Under the pieces are notes generated by a model. It was not told the DNA's origin and searched no databases. It saw nothing but the letters and a program-made list of their open reading frames with translations. Both the position numbers and the translations under genes were made by a program. 64,000 nucleotides of DNA, taken from an uncultured bacterium (lineage in GTDB: Bacteria > Actinomycetota > Coriobacteriia > Coriobacteriales > Coriobacteriaceae). Positions 44,787-52,823 of this stretch are shown here, piece after piece. Every line of letters begins with the position of its first letter. The stretch's first letter is position 1. The stretch is taken from the NCBI GenBank assembly GCA_958349055.1, contig CATWBO010000008.1, positions 1 to 64,000 on the forward strand. Reading direction: 5' to 3'.

Positions 44787-47213
44787 TTACGCGTGCCAGA
44801 TCTCGTCGCGGTACTCGCGAATGGTGCGGTCGCTCGAGAACCAGCCGGAGGAGGCGGTGTTGAGCAGGGCCTTGCGGTTCCAGGTCTCCTGGTCGCCATA
44901 GCTGCCCGTGAGCTTCTCCCATGCATCCACGTAGCTGCGGAAGTCTGCCATGACCAGGTCGGGGTCGTTGTTGTTCATGAGCTCGTTGTAGATGCTCTCA
45001 AAGTTGCCCGAAAGGCCCGCAAAGGTGTTGTCCTTGAGCTCGTCCATCACGCGGCCCAGACGCTCGCGGTCACCGTTGAGGGTATCCCACGCAAAGTAGC
45101 TGTTGGATGCCCAGAGCTGCTCGACCTCGGGAGCGGTCAGGCCAAAGATGGCCTCGTTCTCGCGGCCGGCCAGGTCGGCGATCTCGATGTTGGCGCCGTC
45201 GAGGGTGCCCAGCGTAATGGCGCCGTTCATCATGAGCTTCATGTTGGACGTGCCCGAGGCCTCCTTGCCGGCCGTGGAGATCTGCTCCGAGATCTCGGCG
45301 GCGGGGTAGATGAGCTGGGCGTTGCTCACGCGGAAGTTGGGGATAAAGCAGACCTTCATGACCTCGTTGACGCGGGCATCGTTGTTGATGACGTCGGCCA
45401 CGGAGTTAATGAGGCGGATGGTCTCCTTGGCAAAGGTGTAGCTCGAGGCAGCCTTGCCGCTAAAGATGAAGGTCGTCGGCGTCACGTGGAAGTTGGGGTC
45501 GGCGATGCGACGGTTGTAGATGTCCATCACCTTCATGATGTTCATGAGCTGGCGCTTGTAAGCGTGGAAGCGCTTCACCTGAACATCAAAGACGGTGTTG
45601 GGGTCAATGACCAGACCGGTCTCGGCCTTGACGTAGGCGGCCAGGCGCTCCTTGTTGGCGCGCTTGGAGGCGCCCACGGCCTTGAGGAACTCGGTGTCGT
45701 TCTGGAACTCCTTGAGCTTTTCCAGCTCAAAGGCGTCCTTGAGCCAGCCGTCGCCAATGGCCTCGGTCACGAGCTTGGCGTAGGTGGGGTTGGCCTCGGC
45801 AAAGAAGCGACGGTGCGAGATGCCGTTGGTCTTGTTGTTGAACTTCTCGGGCGTGAGGGCATAGAAGTCCTTGAGCACGATGTTCTTGATGATGTCGGAG
45901 TGAATCTTGGCCACGCCGTTGACGCTGTGGCTGCAGATCACGGACAGGTTGGCCATGCGAATCTCGCCGTCCCACAGAATGGCGGTCTGGCGCAGACGCT
46001 CCTGCCAGCCCTCCTGCGTGGTGTCGAACGACTCGTGCCAACGACGGCTGATCTCGTCGATGATCTGGTACACGCGGGGGAGGAGCTTAGAGAACGTACC
46101 GATGGGCCACTTCTCCAGAGCCTCGGGCAGGATGGTGTGGTTGGTGTAGCTCACGACTTGCGTCACGATGTTCCAGGCGTCGTCCCACTCGAGCTTCTTC
46201 TCGTCGATGAGGATGCGCATGAGTTCGGGGCCGCACATGGCGGGGTGGGTGTCGTTGGTGTGGATAGCCACAAACTGCGGCAGCAGCTCCCAGTTCTCGC
46301 CGTGCTCCTTCTCAAAGGTGTCGAGCAGACTGTAGATGCCTGCCGAGACAAACAGGTACTCCTGCTTCAGGCGCAGCAGACGGCCGTGCTCGCCGGCGTC
46401 GTTGGGGTAGAGAATGGCGCTGATGGCCTCGGCCTCGGCGCGCTCGGCGTCGGCCAGGGCGTAGTCGCCGCGGTTGAACGCCTCAAGGTCAAAGTGCTCC
46501 TCGACCGGCTCGGCGGCCCAGACGCGCAGTTTGTTGACGGTCTCGCCGGCATAGCCCACCACGGGGATGTCATAAGGGACAGCCAGGATGTCCTGCGTGT
46601 CCACCGTGCGGTAGAACGTGCGGCCATTCTCCTCAAAGCCCTCAACGTGTCCACCAAACTTGATGGTCACGGCCTTGTCCTGACGACGGACCTCCCAGGG
46701 ATAGCCGTGGGTGAGCCACTCGTCGGTGGCCTCGACCTGGCTGCCGTTAACGATTTCCTGCTTAAACAGGCCGTAGCGGTAGCGCATGCCGTTGCCATAG
46801 CCGGCGATGCCCTCGGCTGCCATGGAATCCAGGAAGCACGCTGCCAGACGGCCCAGGCCACCGTTGCCCAGCGCCGGATCGGGCTCCTGGTTCTCGATGA
46901 CGGACAGGTCAAAACCCATGTCGTCGAGCGCCTCGGCGACCATGTCGCGCACGCCAAAGTTGAGCAGGTAGTTGTCGAGCAGGCGGCCAATCAAAAACTC
47001 GATCGAGAAGTAGTACACGCGCTTTTTGCCCTCGGCGGTGGCGCGGGCGTCGCTCTTGGTGGCAACGGTGCGGGCCTTCTCGGCTACGAGCTTGGCCAGG
47101 GCGTTAAAGCGGTCCAGGTCGCTGGCGGCCTCGACGCTCTTGCCGCTAATGCTCATGACGGCATCGCGATAGAGCTCGGTAAACTCCTGCTTGTTGTCGA
47201 AGATCTTATTCAT
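44787..47213 (-). CDS. glgP: Glycogen phosphorylase (GlgP)
   Basis: Releases glucose-1-phosphate from glycogen. The 808-aa PLP enzyme has YFSIEFLIGRLL near the N-terminus, PALGNGGLGRLAACFLDS, KRFHAYKRQLMN, and EASGTSNMKLMMNGA with the PLP Lys, followed by LDGANIEI. Length and motifs are standard. The ATG follows GGGGAAAGGAACGT. It is encoded second in the locus, after glgB. Confidence 0.95.
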   Translation of the reverse strand: MNKIFDNKQEFTELYRDAVMSISGKSVEAASDLDRFNALAKLVAEKARTVATKSDARATAEGKKRVYYFSIEFLIGRLLDNYLLNFGVRDMVAEALDDMGFDLSVIENQEPDPALGNGGLGRLAACFLDSMAAEGIAGYGNGMRYRYGLFKQEIVNGSQVEATDEWLTHGYPWEVRRQDKAVTIKFGGHVEGFEENGRTFYRTVDTQDILAVPYDIPVVGYAGETVNKLRVWAAEPVEEHFDLEAFNRGDYALADAERAEAEAISAILYPNDAGEHGRLLRLKQEYLFVSAGIYSLLDTFEKEHGENWELLPQFVAIHTNDTHPAMCGPELMRILIDEKKLEWDDAWNIVTQVVSYTNHTILPEALEKWPIGTFSKLLPRVYQIIDEISRRWHESFDTTQEGWQERLRQTAILWDGEIRMANLSVICSHSVNGVAKIHSDIIKNIVLKDFYALTPEKFNNKTNGISHRRFFAEANPTYAKLVTEAIGDGWLKDAFELEKLKEFQNDTEFLKAVGASKRANKERLAAYVKAETGLVIDPNTVFDVQVKRFHAYKRQLMNIMKVMDIYNRRIADPNFHVTPTTFIFSGKAASSYTFAKETIRLINSVADVINNDARVNEVMKVCFIPNFRVSNAQLIYPAAEISEQISTAGKEASGTSNMKLMMNGAITLGTLDGANIEIADLAGRENEAIFGLTAPEVEQLWASNSYFAWDTLNGDRERLGRVMDELKDNTFAGLSGNFESIYNELMNNNDPDLVMADFRSYVDAWEKLTGSYGDQETWNRKALLNTASSGWFSSDRTIREYRDEIWHA

Positions 47214-47305
47214 ACGTTCCTTTCCCCCGGGGATATCTCCCGGAACGGTTATGACTTACATCCTACGCCCCAGCGGGGCGGGTAATTACAGCTGTAACGG
47301 CTTTG

Positions 47306-49579
47306 TTACGCATCCTTTGCGGACGACTTAACAGATGCAGACTTGGCCTTGGTAGCAGCCTTTTTGACAGCCGGCTTCTTGGTCGCGGTAGCCTTAGCAG
47401 CGGGCTTTGCGGCGGTCTTGGCCTTGGTGGTCGTAGCCTTGGCCTTAGCCGGAGCCTTCTTGGCAGCCGCAGGCTTGGGCTTCACCGAGGACGCGCGCTT
47501 CTTGGGCGCAGCCTTGGGCTCCTTAACCACCGGCGGCTTGTAGCTGCTGGGGCCACGGCGCTTAAGCACCACGCCAGCCAGGCCGGGCACCTTAATCTCG
47601 ATGGAGTCCATCTGCCCGTTCCAGGGATAGGGCTCGCTCGAGCAGGTGTAAGGCTCTTCTCCGGCATAGCCGCTGCCGCCAAACTCGGGACGGTCGGAGT
47701 CAAAGATGACCTCCCAGTCGCCCTCGCGCGGCACGCCCACGCGGAAGCTCTCGTAGCTCGCCGGGTCAAAGTTGATCAGGATCACCAGGTCGTCGTCGAT
47801 GTCCTCGCCCTGGCGCACAAAGCTCACGATGGACTGCTTGGAGTTGTCCGCATCGATCCAGGTAAAGCCGTCATCGGTGTAGCCGCGCTCGTACAGAGCG
47901 GGCTCGGCAGTGTACAGGTGGTTGAGCGCCTTAATGAACGCCTGATGATGCTTGTGGGTCTCGTACTCCTCGGTCAGGAACCACTGGATGGACTCGTAGT
48001 AGCGCCACTCGATAAACTGGCCGATCTCGTTGCCCATAAAGTTAAGCTTGGCACCGGGATGCGTCATCTGGTAGAAGGCGAGCGTGCGCAGGCCGGCAAA
48101 CTGGCGCCACCAGTCGCCCGGCATGCGGCCGATCAGCGAGCACTTGCCGTGCACGACCTCGTCGTGGCTCAGTGGGCAGATAAAGTTCTCGGTAAAGGCG
48201 TACATAATGGAGAACGTGAGCAGCCCGTGGTTGCCGGGGCGCCACGGAAAATCGGTCTGCATGTAGTGCAGGGTGTCGTTCATCCAGCCCATGTCCCACT
48301 TGTAGTGGAAGCCCAGGCCGCCGTCCTGCGGCGGGTAGGTCACGAGTGGCCACGCGGTGGACTCCTCGGCCATCATCATTACGTCGGGGTAGTGCGCCTC
48401 TACAGCGCAGTTGACCTGACGGATAAACGCGCTGGCGTCCAAGTCCTCCTCGGTACCGTACTTGTTGAACTTCTTTTGGCCCGGATCGTCGATGCCAAAG
48501 TTGAGGTACAGCATGCTGGACACGCCGTCCATGCGAATGCCATCTACGTGGAAGTTCTCGAGCCAGTACAGCACGTTGGAAACCAGGAAGGAGCGGACCT
48601 CGCCACGGGCGAAGTCGAACTTGTGCGTGCCCCAATTGGGGTGAATCTCGTGCTCAAACAGCATGTGGCCGTTAAAGGTGGCAAGGCCGTGGGAGTCGGC
48701 GCAAAAACCGCCGGGCACCCAGTCCATGATCACGCCGATGCCCGCCTCGTGGCACGCATCGATAAAGTGCATGAGCTGCTGCGGGTTGCCATAGCGCGAC
48801 GTGGCGGCATAGTAGCCGGTCGTCTGGTAGCCCCAGGAGCCATCGAAGGGATGTTCCATAAGGGGCATGACCTCGATATGCGTATAGCCCATGTCGCGCA
48901 CATAGTCCACGAGCTCCACCGACAGGTCGTCGTAAGTGTAGAACTCGCCGCGCTGCGCGGGGAAGGGATCCATGGGGCCGGGGTAGTTGCCGTACTCGTC
49001 CGGCTCGCCCTGCGGCGCATCGCCGTGGCGCTTCCACGAACCAATATGCACCTCGTAGATGTTGAGCGGCTGCGACATGTGGTTGTGGCCGGCACGGCGC
49101 TTGAGCCACGTGGTGTCGTTCCACTTGTAGCCATCGAGGGTCCACAGCACGCTGGCGGTACCCGGAGGGCACTCGGCCTTAAAGGCATACGGATCGGCCT
49201 TGTAAAGCTTTTCGCCCTCGTTGGTCTCGATCAGATACTTATACAGCTGGCCCTGCTCGGCGCCAGGAATAAAGCCTTCCCAAATAGCGCTCGTATGTAC
49301 GGGCACCAGCGGGTTGGCTTCTTCATTCCAGTCGTTAAATTCGCCAATGACATGCACGCTCTTTACATCGGGCGCCCAAACGCAAAAGCGCCAGCCGCGC
49401 GTACGGTTCTGCGTGTCGGGGTGCGCGCCCATCTTTTCCCAGCTGCGCTCCCACATGCCAATGCCAAACAGATAGACATCGTCCTTTGAGAGCTCCGGTG
49501 CGTGCGGAGCCGGCTTGCGGGTTGCGGGCTTTTTGGTCGTTGGCTTTAGCTTTGTATCGCTCACGTTTGATCCCATCAT
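47306..49579 (-). CDS. glgB: 1,4-alpha-glucan branching enzyme (GlgB) with Lys/Ala-rich tail
   Basis: Introduces alpha-1,6 branches. In this 757-aa protein an N-terminal CBM48 domain (GWRFCVWAPDVKSVHVIGEF) is followed by a GH13 barrel with VMDWVPGGF, GIRMDGVSSMLYL (nucleophile Asp), MMAEESTAWP (acid Glu) and LSHDEV, then the beta C-domain. Residues about 675-757 are a basic low-complexity tail of AKKAPAKA-, KAATKAK- and KPAAKAT-type repeats, resembling the tail of GlgA. The N-terminus is also Lys/Pro/Thr-rich. The start is uncertain: the GTG at 49564 has the better ribosome site (GGGATCAAAC) than the ATG pair used here. Confidence 0.92.
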   Translation of the reverse strand: MMGSNVSDTKLKPTTKKPATRKPAPHAPELSKDDVYLFGIGMWERSWEKMGAHPDTQNRTRGWRFCVWAPDVKSVHVIGEFNDWNEEANPLVPVHTSAIWEGFIPGAEQGQLYKYLIETNEGEKLYKADPYAFKAECPPGTASVLWTLDGYKWNDTTWLKRRAGHNHMSQPLNIYEVHIGSWKRHGDAPQGEPDEYGNYPGPMDPFPAQRGEFYTYDDLSVELVDYVRDMGYTHIEVMPLMEHPFDGSWGYQTTGYYAATSRYGNPQQLMHFIDACHEAGIGVIMDWVPGGFCADSHGLATFNGHMLFEHEIHPNWGTHKFDFARGEVRSFLVSNVLYWLENFHVDGIRMDGVSSMLYLNFGIDDPGQKKFNKYGTEEDLDASAFIRQVNCAVEAHYPDVMMMAEESTAWPLVTYPPQDGGLGFHYKWDMGWMNDTLHYMQTDFPWRPGNHGLLTFSIMYAFTENFICPLSHDEVVHGKCSLIGRMPGDWWRQFAGLRTLAFYQMTHPGAKLNFMGNEIGQFIEWRYYESIQWFLTEEYETHKHHQAFIKALNHLYTAEPALYERGYTDDGFTWIDADNSKQSIVSFVRQGEDIDDDLVILINFDPASYESFRVGVPREGDWEVIFDSDRPEFGGSGYAGEEPYTCSSEPYPWNGQMDSIEIKVPGLAGVVLKRRGPSSYKPPVVKEPKAAPKKRASSVKPKPAAAKKAPAKAKATTTKAKTAAKPAAKATATKKPAVKKAATKAKSASVKSSAKDA

Positions 49580-49663
49580 GACGCGGCAGCGTGTTGCCTT
49601 GGTGACTAGATGCGAAAGGTCCAGGGCTGCACGAATCGAAGGGACGGCGATAGTTCTATGATT

Positions 49664-49689
49664 CGTTCCACCTCGCGTGCTCGGTGGAA
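49664..49689. promoter_or_regulatory. Inverted repeat upstream of glgB
   Basis: GTTCCACC and GGTGGAAC around 10 nt form a palindrome about 85 bp before the glgB start. It is a possible operator or leader hairpin; I do not recognise the regulator. Confidence 0.45.
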
Positions 49690-49801
49690 CTTTCGGCAGA
49701 AACTACCATAACACCTGTACATTACTTTTATGGAGGAAAGTGGTTTTGCGGTGGCTTTTAATCGGTGAGCGCCATGTTTGGACCACTGGCAGAATTGCGA
49801 T

Positions 49802-49887
49802 GGTAAAACTCTTGACAGTTTTACCAATTAGGGTTTCAAGATTGTTAGTTTGACGTTTGGTAAAACGTTTTTAGCAGGATGTTTACC
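49802..49887. promoter_or_regulatory. Paired GGTAAAAC operator-like repeats in the glgB/HAD divergent gap
   Basis: GGTAAAAC-N8-GTTTTACC at 49802-49825, with TTGACA inside the spacer, and GGTAAAAC-N14-GTTTACC at 49859-49887. The direct and inverted reuse of one 8-mer within 86 bp suggests binding sites for a dimeric repressor controlling glgB, the HAD gene, or both. The regulator is not encoded in the window. Confidence 0.55.
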
Positions 49888-49910
49888 ATTTGACATCGAA
49901 AGGTTCGTTT

Positions 49911-50600
49911 ATGTCCCAGACCGCCGCCCCCAACGTTGCTTTTATTTTCGATTGCGACGGCACACTGGTTAATAGCACCCCCGTTTGGGCCTATGCCCAG
50001 CCCGAGTTATTGCACCGCCACGGAGTTGACGTGACGGTCGACGATTTTGCCCAGTTTGAGCATTTGTCGCTCGAGGATGAGTGCCAGGCCTACCACGACA
50101 CCTGGGGCATTGGAGCGAATGGCGAGGAACTGTATCGCGAGCTGAGCGACATTCTGATTGATGGGTACTCCAAGGTGCCGCCGCGCGAGGGGCTCCTGGC
50201 ATTTTTGAAGCGGGCGAAGGCGGCGGGCATTGCCATGTGCGTTGCCACGTCCACGCCAGCCGAGCTGGTTAAGTCTGCGCTTGCGGGAGCCGGGCTCGAC
50301 GCGTACATGGATTTTGTTACCACGACGGGCGAGGCAGGACGCTCCAAACAGTTCCCCGACGTATACGAGCTGGCGTTGCGCCGTCTGGAGGAGCGCCATG
50401 GGTACAAGTTTGCGCGCGCCTGGGTGTTTGAGGACGCCGTTTTTGGCCTTAAGAGCTCTGGCGCCGCGGGCTTTAAGCGTGTAGGTATCTATGACCCGCA
50501 CGGCCGCATGAAGCGCGACGACGTGCGCGCCAACTGCGATATCTTTATCGATAGCTATGAGGACCTGGATCTGGCCCGCGTGCTTTCGTTTGAGGGATAG
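49911..50600 (+). CDS. HAD-superfamily phosphatase, beta-phosphoglucomutase-like
   Basis: 229 aa with FIFDCDGTLVNS (Asp nucleophile motif), ATSTPAELVKSAL, a Lys/Arg in the GRSKQFPDVY segment, and VFEDAVFGLKSSGAAGF, the four HAD motifs with a helical cap of subclass I. Closest in style to YcjU/PgmB/YhcW proteins acting on small phosphates. Divergent from glgB and sharing its upstream repeats, it may act on a sugar phosphate, but the substrate is unknown. ATG after CGAAAGGTTCG. Confidence 0.85.
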   Translation: MSQTAAPNVAFIFDCDGTLVNSTPVWAYAQPELLHRHGVDVTVDDFAQFEHLSLEDECQAYHDTWGIGANGEELYRELSDILIDGYSKVPPREGLLAFLKRAKAAGIAMCVATSTPAELVKSALAGAGLDAYMDFVTTTGEAGRSKQFPDVYELALRRLEERHGYKFARAWVFEDAVFGLKSSGAAGFKRVGIYDPHGRMKRDDVRANCDIFIDSYEDLDLARVLSFEG

Positions 50601-50609
50601 GCGAGGGCT

Positions 50610-51251
50610 GTGGCTTGTAAGGTATTAGTGGTCTGTGGTTCGCCCGTGGTGGCGAGCGCGGATCTGTTGCGTAGGCTAGCAGGGGAGTGCGACCACGTTG
50701 TCGCCGTGGACCGCGGGCTCGATGCGCTGCTGAGCGCGGGGCTAGGCTGCGACGTTTATGTGGGGGATGCCGACACGGTGAGCGATGCGGGTCGTGCGTT
50801 GGTCGATGCCGCCGAAGCCTTTGAGGTAGAGCGCCACGACCCGTACAAGGACTATACCGATCTGGCACTGGCGCTCGATTCCGTCCGGCGCCGCTGGCCG
50901 GGTGCCGAAGTGGTTGCGACCTGCGCTACGGGCGGCCGTCCGGATATGGCGCTTTCCGTACTGGGTCTACTCGCAGGCTACGATGACGCCCCAGTCTGGA
51001 TTGCCGAGGACAAGGTGGTTTCCCGCATCCTTCGCGCAGGCGAATCTTGGACCATTGAGGGCGCCGAGGGCAAGACGTTCTCCATCATCGCCATTGCCCC
51101 CAACACCGAGGTAAGCGAACACGGCCTAGAATGGGAACTAAACCACGCACCGTTGGGCTTGTTGGCCGACACCGGCATCAGCAACGTCGTTAGGTCAAAA
51201 GCCACGATCCAAGTCCACACCGGCACCGCCATCGCTTACCTCTACAAGTAA
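50610..51251 (+). CDS. Thiamine pyrophosphokinase
   Basis: Converts thiamine to thiamine diphosphate. The 213-aa protein has AVDRGLDALLSAG, VGDADTVSD, KDYTDLALALD, TGGRPDMALS and, C-terminally, VSEHGLEWELN, matching the TPK catalytic and thiamine-binding domains. It starts with GTG nine bases after the HAD gene; the ribosome site is modest (GGCGAGGG). The pairing with the HAD gene looks operonic. Confidence 0.88.
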   Translation: MACKVLVVCGSPVVASADLLRRLAGECDHVVAVDRGLDALLSAGLGCDVYVGDADTVSDAGRALVDAAEAFEVERHDPYKDYTDLALALDSVRRRWPGAEVVATCATGGRPDMALSVLGLLAGYDDAPVWIAEDKVVSRILRAGESWTIEGAEGKTFSIIAIAPNTEVSEHGLEWELNHAPLGLLADTGISNVVRSKATIQVHTGTAIAYLYK

Positions 51252-51265
51252 GGGCCTCCGCATCA

Positions 51266-51333
51266 GGGTTTTATCGGGACGGTGGGCAGAAATAATCGCT
51301 CGAAGAGTGATTATTTCTGCCCCAGGAAAACCC
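51266..51333. repeat. Palindrome after thiamine pyrophosphokinase gene
   Basis: TGGGCAGAAATAATC and GATTATTTCTGCCC (14-bp perfect arms, 51284-51297 and 51309-51322), flanked further out by GGGTTTT and AAAACCC. It could terminate the HAD-TPK unit, but has repeat-like length and symmetry. Confidence 0.8.
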
Positions 51334-51406
51334 GTAAGGAGGATAGGCAAATCAAAATTCCCCCTTGCATCCCCAAACACATTCCCCTATAGTATCTCCT
51401 CGTCAC

Positions 51407-51482
51407 GGGGGCGTAGCTCAGCTGGGAGAGCGCTTGACTGGCAGTCAAGAGGTCAGGGGTTCGATCCCCCTCGTCTCCACCA
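51407..51482 (+). tRNA. tRNA-Ala (GGC)
   Basis: Full cloverleaf with encoded CCA: acceptor GGGGGCG/CGTCTCC including the G3-U70 pair that identifies alanine tRNA, D-arm AGCTCAGCTGGGAGAGC, anticodon stem CTTGA/TCAAG with loop CTGGCAG (anticodon GGC at 51440-51442), and T-arm with GGTTCGATCC. A terminator follows. Confidence 0.97.
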
Positions 51483-51492
51483 TCGTGAATAC

Positions 51493-51523
51493 AAAGGCCT
51501 TCGGTATTCCGGAGGCCTTTTTT
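51493..51523 (+). terminator. Terminator of tRNA-Ala
   Basis: AAAGGCCTTCGG and CCGGAGGCCTTT with a run of T residues, 10 nt after the tRNA CCA end. Confidence 0.9.
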
Positions 51524-51794
51524 CATGCCAAAACACCATACGCCACAAACCCCACCTACGCCAACAAAAAGTTGCACAATTTATTTCCCATCTCTGTACA
51601 TAGTTTGTTAGACAAACGCGATTATCAGTGTAGATCGCCGTTCCATTTGGGCTTCAGGAACGCCCCTAATCAGCGTTAGCATCCCATTAACCTGCATCAA
51701 TGTGAACAACACCCCAAAACAACCCCCTTGAGCACGCTAAATGAACGAAATGTTGTTCATCACTAACCAAATAGGTTTCGTTACAAGCTTGTGC

Positions 51795-52226
51795 TAGGAT
51801 ACCTAACGTCACATGAGTTCAACTGTGTTCACGGTTCCAGCAAACCTCAAAGCGCAGGGTCGATCAGCATCCGGCCGTAACGGCGGTGCCAAAAACACCA
51901 CGAGCTCCAATAAAGCTGTCATGCAGTAAGTCTTAGTTGGCCTGCATGTCAACACGTAGCAGTTCTTCAGCTGTTTGCGTGCGTTCCAGTTTTGTACCCG
52001 CTTGACTGGGCCGCACGCAGTCAGCTGGGGGTGTGGGCAAACTTGCGATACACGCCTACAGCCTCAGTGGCTGCACATTTACATACCGTTCACGGTGGGG
52101 CAGAGCCACGTGCTTGTCTAACTGGGCTCAGGGTTTGAATATGGAGCGCCTTCGCGCACAAGCGCCCTGGCGAAGCCATAGCCAAACCCCGTGAGCCACA
52201 CGTAAGACAGCAAGGGGGTGGTGCTC
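51795..52226 (+). promoter_or_regulatory. Putative promoter and long leader of the polysaccharide operon
   Basis: TG-C-TAGGAT (51792-51800) resembles an extended -10 element; no clear -35 is seen. Downstream lie ~420 nt with no supported gene before the NusG-like gene, including small stems (AGCC/GGCT near 52062) and the strong hairpin described separately. The A/T-rich part from 51524 to 51790 shows nothing further recognised. The promoter call is weak; the long untranslated stretch is plain. Confidence 0.4.
52125..52197 (+). promoter_or_regulatory. Structured RNA hairpin before the NusG-like gene
   Basis: GGCTCAGGGTTTG (52125-52137) pairs with CAAACCCCGTGAGCC (52183-52197), with a small bulge. 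Inside, ATGG...CTTCGC faces GCGAAGCCAT to extend the stem. It ends about 30 nt before the GTG start, so it is a candidate attenuator or recognition element for the antiterminator encoded next. Confidence 0.7.
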
Positions 52227-52772
52227 GTGTGGTATGTGATCCAGGTCATTAACGGTCGCGAAGATGTAATGCGCGAGCGCATCGAGCGTATGGTGCCGGC
52301 AAGCGCCATGCAGGAGCTCTTTTATCCCCAATATCAAACCGAGATCAAGGTTCACGGCGAGTGGGTCAACACGACCAAGCCGCTGTTTCCCGGCTATCTC
52401 ATCTGCGATACGGCAGATCCCCGCACCGTGCAACAGTATCTGCTGCGCATGGACGACTTTGCCCGGGTGCTTTCCCAGGACGATCAGTTTGTGCCGCTGG
52501 CAAAAGAAGAGACCCAGCTCATTGGCAGTTTTACCAATAGGGGAGACCGCGTAGTGCCCATGAGCGAGGCCTTAAAAGACGGCGACCAGGTCGTAGTAAC
52601 GGCTGGTCCGCTGCTGGGCCACGAGGGTCTCATCAAAACCATTAACAGACGCAAGAGCACGGCTTATTTGGAGCTCGATCTGTGCGGCCGACGCGTAACC
52701 ACCCGCGTTGGCCTTGCGGTGCTTTCAAACGAGCAGCGTGTGATGCGCAACCTCAAAAAGGTGATCGCCTAG
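52227..52772 (+). CDS. NusG-family antiterminator (LoaP/RfaH-type)
   Basis: A 181-aa specialised NusG paralogue expected to suppress termination within the polysaccharide operon. The N-terminal NGN domain (WYVIQVINGREDV, FYPQYQTEIK, KPLFPGYLIC) is followed by a KOW domain (DGDQVVVTAGPLLGHEGLIK) and a basic C-terminus. I chose the third GTG, eight bases after AAGGGGG; two in-frame GTGs lie inside the ribosome site. Position as first gene of an exopolysaccharide cluster matches LoaP in other gut bacteria. The family is sure; the subtype is inferred. Confidence 0.85.
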   Translation: MWYVIQVINGREDVMRERIERMVPASAMQELFYPQYQTEIKVHGEWVNTTKPLFPGYLICDTADPRTVQQYLLRMDDFARVLSQDDQFVPLAKEETQLIGSFTNRGDRVVPMSEALKDGDQVVVTAGPLLGHEGLIKTINRRKSTAYLELDLCGRRVTTRVGLAVLSNEQRVMRNLKKVIA

Positions 52773-52823
52773 CTGCTGGCGATCGCAATAAAGAACAGGG
52801 AGGATCCCCGACCTGGGGACGAA

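Noticed and set aside
44793..47285. An 830-codon open frame on the plus strand, antisense to glgP; similar very long antisense frames oppose glgB and the radical SAM gene.
   Set aside because: The product is a His/Val/Leu-biased sequence without motifs, and the sense strand encodes well-conserved enzymes. Such frames arise from the GC-rich codon pattern.
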